From Aradus depressus (Eukaryota; Arthropoda; Insecta; Hemiptera; Aradidae): a DNA stretch of 64,000 nucleotides. This document shows, one piece after another, positions 30,130-40,290 of this stretch. The stretch is taken from NCBI GenBank assembly GCA_963662175.1, contig OY759221.1:20633027-20697026 (forward strand), written 5' to 3'. A program made the position numbers and the translations under genes. The notes under the pieces are model-generated. The model was given only the letters and a program-made list of their open reading frames with translations. It was not told the origin of the DNA and made no database searches. Position 1 is the first letter of the stretch. Every line of letters starts with the position of its first letter.

Positions 30130-30250
30130 TGATATGTTATGAAAATAAAAAGTAGTCTCCGACACAAGATATATATTTAGGGTGAGTGCTTTCGGTTTTT
30201 GCACCATCCTCAAACCCTTTAAAAACCAAAAACAATACATCAACAATATT
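30130..30250. mobile_element. Family-G hammerhead-like remnant (left)
   Basis: Reverse strand: TTGAGGA, T, helix II GGT/ACC, GAAA, GCAC, U-C. It resembles family B with the first core base changed to U and the palindrome broken (GCAC). Its partner is at 30660-30860. Confidence 0.5.
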
Positions 30251-30364
30251 TATATATTATTATTATAACAATATATATTTAAAAAAATATATTTTTTTAA
30301 AGAAATCATCACAAAAATATATGATACTTAACATTTTTTGCAGAGATGTGTTTCACACACTTAA

Positions 30365-30555
30365 TAAAAAATAAAGAAAAATGTATGTTTAAAAAAAAAA
30401 ATTGTCTATCTCACAAAATACATAACTTTATTTGTATTTTTTAAGTCGTGTTTGAAGATGGTAGCAATACGAAAGTACTCCCATATTACATACATTTTGT
30501 GAAATAAACAATATTTTTTGAAAAACATACGTTTTTCTTTATTTTTTACAAAAAC
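30365..30555. mobile_element. Family-B hammerhead element, single right arm
   Basis: 'gtttgaagatggtagcaata' then 'cgaaagtactccca': one helix II C is lost and the first core base is U. The outer inverted ends 'aaagaaaaatgtatgttt' and 'aacatacgtttttcttta' delimit it. Confidence 0.6.
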
Positions 30556-30659
30556 ATATATTCTACCTATCAAAATTATGCAATGAAAGCATTTTTTATT
30601 GAAAAAAGCTCATCGTTTTAATTTTTTCTTAAATTATAAAAATTATTAAATATATAAAA

Positions 30660-30860
30660 ATTGTAACTCTTTAACTCATGTTCCAGTCAAATTTAAAAAG
30701 TGTTTTTATGGAGACGAAAATAATTCTTTCCCGAGAGAACCTTGACAGGGTGCAAGAACTGAAAGCACTCACCCTAAATATATATCTTGAGTGGGAAAGG
30801 ACTATTTTCTCTTGTCCTAATTTTCAAGTTTTCCACTACATCGGACAGTTCCTGAAAAAA
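30660..30860. mobile_element. Family-G hammerhead-like remnant (right)
   Basis: 'ttgacagggtgcaagaactg' then 'aaagcactcaccctaaatat'. It shares 'gcactcaccctaaatatata' in inverse with 30175-30192. The core is substantially degraded. Confidence 0.45.
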
Positions 30861-30978
30861 AAGGCCGATAAATTGTTGGCTCAAGTCGGGAGTTTTGTTA
30901 AGACAGACAGGGAGGTATGTAAAAACCAGTCGATGAGGGTGGGTGCTCTGCCAGAACTGGTTCCGTTTTAGTGGCTTG

Positions 30979-31122
30979 GAGGTCCCTTCCATCTCACTTT
31001 CTGCAGCTTCCTTCACCTGAGGTCCCTTCCATCTCACTTTCTGCAGCTTCCTTCACCTGAGGTCCCTTCCATCTCACTTTCTGCAGCTTCCTTCACCTGA
31101 GGTCCCTTCCATCTCACTTTCT
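30979..31122 (+). repeat. 40-bp minisatellite, about 3.6 units
   Basis: Tandem unit 'gaggtcccttccatctcact' plus 'ttctgcagcttccttcacct', units essentially identical, so the expansion or homogenisation is recent. Confidence 0.92.
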
Positions 31123-31294
31123 GCTTTATATACTCTACTCTATACAAAATCAACATCTTTCTGTAGAGAAATTCGTTATAGGGTTTCCAGAGATGGCATC
31201 AATGGGAACGTTAGATGTCACACAGAATAGCAAGTAATATATAAATAATATAATAATATATATTTACGTTAATAAAAAATAAAATACACACGGA

Positions 31295-31552
31295 GGGCGC
31301 CGGTAGCTCAGTGATTTGCGTGCATGGTTACTGAGCTAAAGATCGCATAGTTTATTTTGTCTTGGGAGGCAAATTAAACGTAAGCACGCCGTCCTGCGGA
31401 GGGGACGTTAAGCGATGGTCCGGGGCGTATGTTGTCAGTTACTCGTTAAAAACCCCTACCCTAGTTAAATAAAAATTTAGGGTAGGAAACATTTAGCTGG
31501 GTAGTAGGCGATGTGACCTTTCAGTTAAAGCCCGTGCATGAGTCATAATAAC
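31295..31552 (+). mobile_element. SINE, diverged
   Basis: Box A 'tagctcagtgatttgcg' kept, box B largely lost, central domain 'ggggacgttaagcgatggtc' present, tail 'catgagtcataataactaaa' without CCTAA. Confidence 0.82.
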
Positions 31553-31980
31553 TAAAATAAGCACCTTAAAACACATCTTAAATACTAAGAATAAAACATT
31601 AAATCTTTAAAGAAGCACGTTGAAAATATCTTGAAAATAAGTAGGTACAGATCGTAAAAAAAAATTGTCCTTAGAACGGTAAGCCGTTATCTTGAATTTA
31701 CCGTTCTTTCAGAAGTTTTCTGTACATAAAAGTAAAAGTGGATAGATACTTTACTGATCTGATGTGTGATTACCTGGGAGGAATATCGGATATCTACCAA
31801 CAGAACATGTAGCAGATAGTAGCTGAACCAAAGAGAAAGGAGGTTTCTCTCAGGACGGTTACAGGAATTTACAAGAGTAACAGGAAACGATATGAACGTA
31901 ACAGGATAATAATGATGGGAGGAACCATTTTCAGTCCATTTGGCAACGATGCACACCGCTCCAAATGGCACAATTTGACT
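31553..31980. other. No gene seen
   Basis: Unique sequence. The 94-codon reverse frame has no recognisable domain or codon bias. Confidence 0.4.
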
Positions 31981-32440
31981 TCCTCAGCTTTACTATAGTC
32001 ATATAATTGGTGAGAAATTCGATGTTGAGTTTTCAACAAAATTTCATTTTATCCGACCTCTGTGTATCAACTCGAAAATTTATATGTGTTTCCATATCCC
32101 CCATAAGGACGATATTTATTGATTTATTGCCAAATCGGCAAAAGGAGATGGGGGATGGGAGAGAGGAGCTTTGCACAAAAACTGTGCACGAAAATGTAAA
32201 TTCAAAGTCTATAGGGACGACACCTACTAATTTTCAGCCGAATTGGTCAAAGGGAAGAGGAGAAGACCCAGAAGAGACTCAACCTGAAAAAAGTTGATAA
32301 CGATTATGTATTGAATATAGTACATAGTCCCTGTGTAAGTTTACTACAGATTTTTAGCCCAAACAGTTGGTTTTGGAGAGAGAGCGATAACAAAATTGAT
32401 TCATTATCGCTGGAGAAGAACATTGCCGTTGATTCACAGG
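31981..32440 (+). repeat. R-A copy
   Basis: 'cctcagctttactatagtca', 'gaaattcgatgttgagtttt', 'aaggacgatatttattgatt', 'ttttagcccaaacagttggt' and closing 'gctggagaagaacattgccg'. The middle has a partial extra module. Confidence 0.75.
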
Positions 32441-32565
32441 AGTTAATAATCTTACTACGAGTTTCGTGTTTTTGAGAAAATTTAAAGAGTAAAATAAAAT
32501 GATAGATAAAAAACTTTTTTTGAACACTTATATTGTCTAATTCCATAAACATATACTCAAATGTG

Positions 32566-32593
32566 TACCGGTTTCGGCTTACGCCATCGTGAG
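32566..32593 (-). ncRNA. Hammerhead motif, family C, left arm (one core change)
   Basis: Reverse strand: CTCACGA (expected CTGACGA), T, helix II GGC/GCC with GTAA loop, GAAA, palindrome CCGG, U-A. Helix I TGTG/CACA pairs perfectly. Confidence 0.65.
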
Positions 32594-32621
32594 CACAATG
32601 TTCAACAACATGAACATTGTA

Positions 32622-32649
32622 ATGACGATGGCGTAAGCCGAAACCGGTA
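32622..32649 (+). ncRNA. Hammerhead motif, family C, right arm (one core change)
   Basis: ATGACGA (expected CTGACGA) 32622-32628, helix II GGC/GCC with GTAA loop, GAAA 32640-32643, CCGG 32644-32647, U-A 32648-32649. The two arms together give the consensus core CTGACGA. Confidence 0.65.
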
Positions 32650-32733
32650 CACATTTAAGTATGTTTGTGGAATTAGACAATATAAGTGTTCAAAAAAAGG
32701 ATTTTATCTATCATTTTATTTTATTTATTAGTA

Positions 32734-33094
32734 TTTCCACTATATCAACACAGCGCCACTTTCCCTGATGACATGCCGCAAAAGTTAATGTACGCGGTAT
32801 TATAGTTAGCGGTATGGTGAGCAGAGTGGCGCAATGATCAAAATATAGTGAAGACGTGAGTAGAATGTCACTATCAAAGTTGTGCAACTCAATCTTCCTA
32901 AAAAATAGTGTTTCCTACATTTTCTATGCCGACTGGCGCAAAGAAGAAGAATGAAGAGATGATCTATCCGTACTATCAATGTCAAAAGAGACTATATTTG
33001 ATAATTTAAGCGCTTTTATAAGACATTTTGCGGGTATTTTATTGGCTTTCGTACGATGCATATTAGCCATGTCTCTTATAACGGTATTTATCTA
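32734..33094. other. No gene seen
   Basis: Somewhat higher GC around 32755-32830 ('acagcgccactttccctgat'), but frames are short and unrecognised. Confidence 0.4.
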
Positions 33095-33205
33095 GTTATT
33101 TACGCCCCGGGAGGGAGTTCTATCTACTAAATAAAACTCACTCCCGGACGGGATTCAAACCTGCAAACCAAGGTGAGAACAGGCGACCAATACCTTAAAT
33201 TGGTA
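33095..33205 (-). mobile_element. Possible second tRNA-like SINE head
   Basis: Reverse strand has 'gcaggtttgaatcccgtccg', a box-B-like sequence, followed by 'gggagtgagttttatttagt' and 'actccctcccggggcg'. A box A is only loosely suggested by 'ttaaggtattggtcg'. Single copy here, so tentative. Confidence 0.3.
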
Positions 33206-33224
33206 ACAATAAGCAAAATTTGTG

Positions 33225-33625
33225 ATAAAAGAAAATAATATAGCAGTGTAAATCTCAACAAAATATAATATACAATATTCCAATATATTATTATAGGATA
33301 TTATATAATAATGTTATTAATATATAATAATAATAATTGCTGAAAATATCGATGAATAAATAATGTATTTGTTGTCATATTGTCATAACAAATAATGTTT
33401 TTACCCATTTGAGGAGTTATCAAACAGCATATTTCATTTTTAAATGACAAACTTAATCTTATTTTAGCTGTCACAAATCTATAATTTCATGTATAAAAGA
33501 AATTGAAGGACAATCAATTTGAAAGTTCAATTCCTCATACTACTTTTCTTATTGTAACATTATAAAACAAATTTTAATGAAAATCAGTGCACGACAGCAA
33601 GTTTTTGAAACTAAAGAAGATGTTT
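33225..33625 (-). repeat. RepE copy, reverse
   Basis: Inverse partner of 25845-26040 ('cagtgcacgacagcaagttt', 'ttgtaacattataaaacaaa'). It contains an extra AT-rich 33260-33440 stretch before the 'tatagcagtgta' end. Confidence 0.75.
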
Positions 33626-33910
33626 TACATCAATTCTCGTGAGCACCGCGTCACTCACACATTTTATTTTATTTTTTATATTTACTTATGAATTTGTAGG
33701 AAGGAGAGGAAATCAAAATAAAAGAAGATTCGGAAAAAATAATATTTAGACAATATATAAAGGATATAATATATAGATACAACCATAAAGGTAGGGTAAA
33801 TTGATGAAAATGTATGAGGAGTTTAGAAGTCCCTGAGTGACACATTTATTGATTTGCAATTCTAGAGGGAGAGTGCAAACTTAGTTTATTGATTCGCTCT
33901 GGAGAGTAGA
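33626..33910. other. Spacer with R-A end
   Basis: Short R-A reminiscence at 33840-33915 ('tagagggagagtgcaaactt', 'gctctggagagtagagtgat'). Otherwise nothing. Confidence 0.4.
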
Positions 33911-33954
33911 GTGATTCACAGAACACTTTTTACGATGATCTGTTCCACTACTAA

Positions 33955-34140
33955 AACAATGGAGACAGTTGAACTCTTCTTGGACTCTCGCTGTCCGCTG
34001 CCTCTCAAGTGTTCTTTCCTCCTCCTTTTGGCCTGCCCTGAGTCAGCACTCGTCCTATTGTTCTCAGACCAGTCCTCGTCTTCTTTCTTATTCCTCTCAG
34101 TTAACCAATTCATTTTTGTCAATGTATTTAGGAGGACCAT
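33955..34140 (-). CDS. Charged coding-like segment, unidentified
   Basis: Reverse frame reads LTERNKKEDEDWSENNRTS, then GQAKRRRKEHLRGSGQRESK. The hydrophilic composition, unlike the random AT-rich frames around it, hints at an old exon or retroelement piece. No acceptor or donor is convincing. Unrecognised. The 134-codon + strand frame overlapping it looks like its shadow. Confidence 0.2.
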
Positions 34141-34144
34141 CCAT

Positions 34145-35375
34145 TCACTTTATAACTCATCGAGGGAGGTCTTGAAAAAATACATTGCGATACATAATTT
34201 CTGGACAGCCCTGTACTCACATTTTATATATTGTGAGTACAGAAGTAATATCAAATATGAAAAATGTCTAAATTATTATTATCTATTGTATATTCGTAAA
34301 CATGGCACTTTGTGAGTGGACTGTATTCGATGGGTGCTAGTTCATAAAGAAGGTAACAACATAAAATGATGAAAACTGTGTTTCTGTTAATATTTCTTAA
34401 ACACTATTATGTAATCACGGATATCTGTAACTCTCGATTCTGGATTTAGCCGCATCTATAAAGTACATAATAAAGGGGAAAAAATGATATATTGATTCAT
34501 ATATATTGCCTGGCCAAGCTTATATTAAATAGAACAGGGCTTGACTGCTCGGTTTGTCTATAAGCAAACATAAACTGAGAAAACATAATTAACACATTAT
34601 GAACGGTTTTCCACGATGAAAACTACATAAGAAGCAAAGTACCAGATGTACTTTCACACACTGAGTAGCCAAATCATACTGCTCTACACTAGACGATTTG
34701 TAGGATCGTCTTTCTCACACAAGAGCTAATTCGACACTAGTTCGAGACGAGCTTGGTCGTTCGAGAGTGGGGGGAAAATCACTCATATCTATCCGCTAAT
34801 CCCTAGCAAAAATAGGCCCGAACAATTATATACTTGTATACCGATTTTGGCTTGTGTGAGAAGATTTTTAGGTAGGTAATATAGTATTTATACGCAGTTA
34901 TATGTATCTACAAATTTATTTGAAGTCATCAACTCATCATATTAACGTAAAATATTGATTTTTGATGATTTTGTTCAATTTGAGGGGGGGAGGGGGGGGG
35001 GGGGGGGGGAAGTGATCTGTACAAAAGTGGTTAGTGTCAGAAAGTCTTCTTATGGCCACATCATCATTTTTATCCATTTTTTTAAAATAAAAAAACAATA
35101 ATTTTAACACGCAGCTATCTCCATCGTAATTATATTTAATATATGCATATTGAAATTAATCCGCTAGGATCCCCTCAGGCGCATACCTGTCTTCCACGGC
35201 CTTCCTGGGGATCTTACGTTATCAAGCATTCATGACCCCCATGGTCGAAATGCCTTAAAGATTTAGAAAAGAACAACATTTTTCTGAAGTATTTCTCTTC
35301 TTTTGAGATCTTTAACTTTGATCTTATTGGTCCCAACTCAAATCTGAGGCTTACTGATGCTTGGAAATTTAGTAT
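34145..35375. other. Spacer with G-rich run
   Basis: 34984-35009 is almost pure G (one A). The following 'agtgatctgtacaaaagtgg' is shared with 11905. No gene. Confidence 0.45.
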
Positions 35376-35640
35376 GAAATATTTTTTGTAAGAACTATAT
35401 TTTCGATAGGACTAACAGTCTTTGAGTAAATCATTATTTTAGAAGGGTTTTCGGCAAGTATTTCGCAAATCTGTTTACCTTCGAAAAAATTAATATCTTT
35501 AAAATATGCCAAATCACACACACATACACACAGACAGAGTTCAAAGTGGTCAAAATGAGTTTAGGGGACCTTGTAACGTTAAATTCTGTTGAAAACTCGA
35601 TTTCGGATTTTTACACGATTACAATACATTTTTATACAAT
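35376..35640 (+). repeat. RepC copy joined to R-A-type start
   Basis: 'cgataggactaacagtcttt', 'ttttcggcaagtatttcgca', then a reverse R-A scrap 'gttgaaaactcgatttcgga'. Confidence 0.6.
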
Positions 35641-35899
35641 ATAGGTTTGTTTTACTTCTTCAGCTATACAAAGTTTTCAACAAAATTTCTTGTTTTCCGA
35701 ACTTTTGATTCAAAAATGAAAAAAAAATGTCTGTCTGTCTGTGTGTCTGTGAAGACGATAACCCTCAATAGAATAAATTTATTGACACAAAATCTTATAT
35801 GTGTATCCAGGACGTATCTAAGGACAACACCTTAAGATTTTCAATAATATGAAGATGGCTGATGTAGTGAGAAATCTTCAGATTTTTATTTGTATTAGC

Positions 35900-35931
35900 T
35901 AGCCGGCTTTCGAGGTTGCCCTCATCATCAG
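35900..35931 (-). ncRNA. Hammerhead ribozyme motif, family A
   Basis: Reverse strand: CTGATGA (35931-35925), T, helix II GAGG/CCTC with GCAA loop, GAAA (35911-35908), palindrome GCCGGC (35907-35902), U-A. Complete core and perfect helix II. Confidence 0.82.
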
Positions 35932-36749
35932 ACAGTCTGATAAAATAAAAATTGTTGACATTTGAATGAAGATTAGAATATTTTAGTAATATTATATTAA
36001 AATAAATAAAACCATCTAAAAACTTTAACAATTTAAAATTTCATGGATGGGGACAGATAAGTTATTTCTGTCCCCCAACTGAGTTGTTACAAATTATTTT
36101 CAGGCATAGAATGCCTGATTATAAAGGCAACCTCGAAAGCCGGCTAGCTAATACAGTAGAACCTCTTTAAGTCGAACCTCGATAAGTCGAAAACCTCCAA
36201 AACTCGAAAAAAAGTTTTGTTCCTTTCCCTTCAAGCCCCAAAACCTCCATTACTCGAAATCTCAACCCTTTATTAGTCGAAATAATCAGTGAGTCCCTAC
36301 AAGCCATTTTGGTACATATTTTGCCTCTATAACTCGAAAAAATAAATTGGACCTCTGTATCTCGAACATAGCAATGTTTTATTTTACAACCTTTACAACT
36401 CGATTATTTGAAACTTATTACCTCTATAGCTCGAAGAAAAATAAGTTACCGACTTAAAGAATTAGCCGACAATGTACACCATTATTTCTTAGAAAACAAT
36501 TTAGGAGTATACAATAAATAGGATTACCAATTCTAAGAAATGATAAAGGATATTATTGTTGATTTCATTTGAACTTTAGCGAAGCAAGTCATTTTGTGTC
36601 GATTGAAAAATTGTCATAAGTAGTAGAATTTTCTGCTCTTTATAGCTTAGACAATGCTATAGATAGAGAACAACCGAATTATCTAAAGCAAAAAAAAATT
36701 TCTGACTTTTTAATACCTACATATATGTACTATGTATTTTTTATTTTAA

Positions 36750-37705
36750 CCCTGGAACCACGACGTGACATAGTTATTGGCAATTTAACAACTTGGGGTC
36801 ATATATGACCCCATACAATATTTAGTCATATTTTTTTAATTTTCTATTTAATCCACTATTTTTGCCATTTTTGATGACTAACATTCATAATCTATGTATA
36901 ATGAAAAATAAAAAATTAAATGTAAGATGGGGGATTAAGGAATAAATCATCGTAATACTATAAACTAAGGTATAGGTATGTTAATATATATATGTATTTG
37001 TTCCTTGAATAGCAACATTATATAAAAAGTTTTCCCATTCATTATATTTTCCTAATAATGCTAGAATCAAAAAAACATAAAGTAATTGATATGAAAAAAT
37101 GAATTTAAAAAAATATAGCATATTGAAAACGTGGATAGATAGATAAGTGAACTGAAAAAAAAATGTATTCATTTGAACAATTTACACACATACTTTGTCT
37201 GTGTTCAGCACATAAACTCTTAAAACGCTTCGATCACAATCACTGCATCTTCCGGGACGTTTACCCGTTGGAGATGGGATTGGTTGAGGTGGCGGGCTCC
37301 GTAGAACCTCCCTTATTAGTCTTCTTAAATCCTTTGGAAGATGTGGATTGTCTAATCTTCTTTTCATGTGGGCTTCAACCAAACCTTCTCCCAGTTCTTT
37401 CAAAAAGTTTGTTCTCGATAATTTCATCCCATTGTGCCGAAAAATGACGTAGGAATTTATGCCAATTGCATCCTAACATCCCATAAAAATTCCTCATACA
37501 CTACAACGTGGGGTCGCCCGTGACCCAAAGGCACTGTAAATGTTTCCTAAGTGAGGGCTGAAAGCAGACTGACACTCTGTTGTGATCATCTTGCCAGGAC
37601 AGGAAGGTACAAGATCGGACATGTCTAACTGCAGGAGTGTAATGGAAGTAAACAATATTTTCAGAACTCCAGGGTCAGGGGTGACCCCACGTTGTGATTC
37701 CAGGG
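36750..37705. mobile_element. piggyBac-like element, internally deleted, TTAA target
   Basis: TTAA at 36746-36749 and 37706-37709. Ends CCCTGGAACCACGACGTGAC and, in inverse, CCCTGGAATCACAACGTGG. The motif 'ggggtc(N)tgacccc' occurs near both ends and near 37510 as a subterminal repeat. Length is 956 bp, against more than 2 kb for autonomous members, so most of the transposase gene is lost. Confidence 0.85.
37182..37472 (-). pseudogene. piggyBac transposase C-terminal remnant
   Basis: Reverse frame: DAIGINSYVIFRHNG (37472-37428) then MKLSRTNFLKELGEGLVEAH, MKRRLDNPHLPKDLRRLIRE, a proline-rich linker and GRCSDCDR. The 'D.a..NsyviyR' block followed by 'FL.eLg..Lv..hm..R' and the first pair of a cysteine-rich (PHD/cross-brace-like) domain match the end of piggyBac transposases. 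A TAG lies just upstream and a stop follows only eleven residues beyond the second Cys pair region, so the zinc domain is truncated and the catalytic core is absent. Confidence 0.75.
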
Positions 37706-38215
37706 TTAAGGATGTTTTGAAATAATGTTGATTTATAATAAATATAAATATGTTTGTTACTTCTGTAACTTGAATTTTTATTTATTTCACCTCTCTAACT
37801 CACAATTAGTTAGAATGAATCTTAACCTCTACAAGTCGAATCAAAATCCGCCTAAGTCGCAATCCTCCATAAGTCGAAAACTCTATAACTCGAATTTTTT
37901 GGCGTCTCTCTTGATGTTCGACTTATAGAGGTTCTACTGTAGAAATAAAAATCTGTGAGAGGTCAGACTACATCTTATTTGACAACCTGTAAAGATTTTC
38001 AGACAAATTGACATTAGGGAAGGGGAGGATTAGAAGGAGGCTTAACTCTAATAACTGCCATGGTATGCCAAGAATGGCACCTATTAATTTTCTGAGTAAT
38101 TGGTCGAAGGCAAGGAGGGAGGATAGCAGAGAAGAGGGTCTCAACGAATACGCTTTGGAGGAAGAGCGAAAAAGAAATGGATTAATTTTTGCCAGGGAAT
38201 TACATATAATTTTTT

Positions 38216-38530
38216 TATATAATGGTAATATTTACATATTTTTTTGCAATATTTATTTACTGTAACAGTGAAAAAAATATTTTTCATTATTTCATCTTAT
38301 CTACAAAGGTAAGCTGTTCGATGAGTATCTATTGATCGTTAAGTTAAAATTAGACCCTATATGCTTCTATTTTGGAAAGGTAAAGAAAGGAAAGGAGAAA
38401 TGGCTTTTTAAAATTAAAGCAATCAGACAGGCGTAATACGAGTACTTTCAAGTTCACTGAGGTAATCCATAAAAAGAACCTTTTAATAAATAGCTTTCAG
38501 ACGGGTCTCCTCATTTTTTTGTTTTTTTTT
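38216..38530. other. No gene seen
   Basis: AT-rich unique sequence. Confidence 0.4.
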
Positions 38531-39045
38531 TCCAATTTTAAAAAGTCTTCGGTGAATCACCGGCGATGTACTTCACCAGTATGAATTATTTGTAATTAAC
38601 TGTTTCCTCCATCCCAGGTCAAATAAACCATTCTTCTATAAATCACATCAAGTCTTACTTATAAACATTTGAATTCACTTATAAAATATCTAATTGAAAT
38701 GTTCAATTCCCTGAGAGTTATTAAGGTTGTAGAGATAAGATTCGATTTGGCTGAAAGTCAATGTATTATTAATCAGGGACTTATGAATTCTTTTATAAAT
38801 GTGTGTATTGATACGATTGGCTGAAATTTAAGAGTTGCATAGAACCCCCCATGAAAATTAATATTTTTCGTCTTTAAGGAGATTTTGAATTTACATATTA
38901 AATTTCATGTAGATACATACTATTCATTCTATCAGACGTTTTTTTTTTTTCATTTTTGGAATCTGGGGTTCGGAAATTATAAAATTCCGATGAAAACTCA
39001 ACATCGAATTTCCGATCGGTTCCCTATATTTCGTATACTTTTTTT
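38531..39045 (-). repeat. R-A fragments, reverse
   Basis: 'cggtgaatcaccggcgatgt', 'acttcaccagtatgaattat', later 'gattcgatttggctgaaagt' and the start 'gaaaactcaacatcgaattt'. Interrupted by unique AT-rich pieces. Confidence 0.6.
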
Positions 39046-39089
39046 TTTTTTTTAACAAGAATATATAAGGTATATATATATATATTTAA

Positions 39090-39403
39090 GAGGGCGCCGA
39101 TAGCTCAGTGGTATGCGTGATTGCCTTCTGAGCTCAAGGTGTGGGTTCGTAACCCGACCGAGGCCCTTAGTTTATTTTATCCGTCCTTCGGATGGGACGT
39201 TAAGCGATGGTCCCGACCCTGTACGATGTCAGGTACTCGTTAAAGACCCCTGGCCTAGGTGGATAAAAATTTAGGGTAGGCAAAATTTAGGACTCCCATA
39301 GTAGAGTCGGGTCCATGTCCACCATGAGTGACGAAAGAGCGCTCTGTTAGTAGGCGATTTGACCTCGTAATTAAAGCCCGGTCATGAGTCATAAAACCTA
39401 ACC
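39090..39403 (+). mobile_element. tRNA-derived SINE with short deletion
   Basis: Head 'gagggcgccgatagctcagt', box B 'gggttcgtaacccgacc'. The 'tctgggaggtaaaataaact' segment is deleted. Central domain intact, tail 'aaaacctaaccta' then a TATATA-rich flank on both sides. Confidence 0.88.
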
Positions 39404-39935
39404 TATATATATTGACTGTGGCATGCGTTTATAAATCGAATGCATTATGCGGCCCTCACTGGAATATCGAATTCATTATGCCATTATGCGGCTCACACTT
39501 TAAAATTAACGGTTGCTGATCCCCGATCTGGAACACTGTAAACTGTGAGTGAATTTTGAGTTGTTATGTTAACAGCCTTCCCCAAATGTTGCAAGCCTGT
39601 CCGAAGACCTCCTAATTGGGTCTATAGGACCGTTTAACCTAGACACCGACCCACATTCATATTTCTACTCTTGATAGTCCACGTGTGAGGTCTGCAGCAA
39701 CACGCCCTCTGAAGTGTATCTTCTCGTCAGGTGCTTGGGTGGCCAACAGGTGAAATGCTTTCTACCGTGTGGATTTTTTTTTTTTTTGGATAGAGTGATC
39801 TACTTTTATAATAGCTTAGTAACGAACTTGAACTCTGGGGTTCTGCTATGGCTTCCTAAATGTTCCGTGCGAAAATAGCAAATAAAAAGTTACTCAGCTG
39901 TGTTTTTTAAATATTTTATTCAGAAATAGGTTGTA
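39404..39935. other. Spacer, no gene
   Basis: 39815-39870 ('cgaacttgaactctggggtt') resembles 46128-46165 ('ggacttgaactatggggttg'). Possibly an old second tRNA-like repeat. Otherwise nothing. Confidence 0.35.
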
Positions 39936-39939
39936 AAAA

Positions 39940-40195
39940 TAACTCACAGGTTGTAAAATAAAATATAGTGATGCCGGAAACAACCAACAGTGGAACATCC
40001 CAGAGAAGTTTAAGAAACACATAAAACATTTTAATTATGTTATTTTCAAAATTATTTTATCAGAATGCCTGATGATGTGGGCAACCTCGAAAGCCGGCTA
40101 GCAAATATAAATAAAATCTGTGAGAGGTCAGACTATATTTTATTTTACAACCTGTGAAATAATCACTTTTCACTACATCAGCCGTCTCTTCATAG
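39940..40195 (+). mobile_element. Family-A hammerhead element, partial
   Basis: 'aactcacaggttgtaaaata' (left-end piece), then a right arm with CTGATGA 40069-40075, GAAA 40089-40092, GCCGGC, U-A, and terminus 'cactacatcagccgtctctt'. Helix II has one mismatch (GTGG/CCTC). Confidence 0.65.
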
Positions 40196-40290
40196 TAATA
40201 ACACATTTGCTAAATTTGTGACAATATTATTTATATTGAAGAATGCGTTCTAAAACCATAGTAATGTGGAATTACTGTGGTAGGGACATG

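Larger units (their letters stand above)
32484..32733. mobile_element. Family-C inverted-hammerhead fold-back element
   Basis: Long palindrome, arms about 110 bp ('aaaataaaatgatagataaa' outward, 'aattccataaacatatactc' inward) around a ~30-bp centre. Each arm carries one hammerhead, and each arm has a different core defect, so no single arm is intact. No protein, no clear target duplication. Confidence 0.75.
36154..37939. mobile_element. pogo/Tigger-like element (TA target), hosting piggyBac
   Basis: Terminal inverted repeats CAGTAGAACCTCT...AAGTCGAAC at the left and the same in inverse at the right ('gttcgacttatagaggttct' then actg). TA duplication at 36152-36153 and 37940-37941. CAGT ends with a TA target are typical of the pogo/Tigger branch of Tc1/mariner. 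Subterminal regions hold many short 'ctctataactcgaa' type direct repeats on both sides, an unusual density of candidate binding sites. Without the inner piggyBac it is about 826 bp and encodes no transposase. Confidence 0.8.
35844..37991. mobile_element. Family-A inverted-hammerhead element hosting a DNA transposon nest
   Basis: Target duplication aagattttca at 35834-35843 and 37992-38001. The left end 'atatgaagatggctgatgta' and the right end 'tcttatttgacaacctgt' are family A. The left hammerhead is intact on the - strand. The right one (36115-36145) reads CTGATTA and is dead. After its 'ggctagctaata', a pogo/Tigger-like element begins, and the arm resumes at 37942 with 'gaaataaaaatctgtgagag'. 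Confidence 0.82.
35649..38215 (+). repeat. R-A copy containing a three-level nest
   Basis: Left part 35649-35843 ('cttcttcagctatacaaagt', 'gaataaatttattgacaca', 'aaggacaacacc') resumes at 38002 ('gacaaattgacattaggga', 'aactctaataactgcc'). The junction is the duplication aagattttca, split by the family-A element. Confidence 0.78.

Noticed and set aside
33911..34315. 134-codon + strand ORF as a gene
   Set aside because: It starts inside R-A text, its first half is the antisense of a more protein-like frame, and the second half is AT-driven.
37163..37447. + strand 94-codon ORF inside the piggyBac element
   Set aside because: It is antisense to the recognisable transposase remnant.
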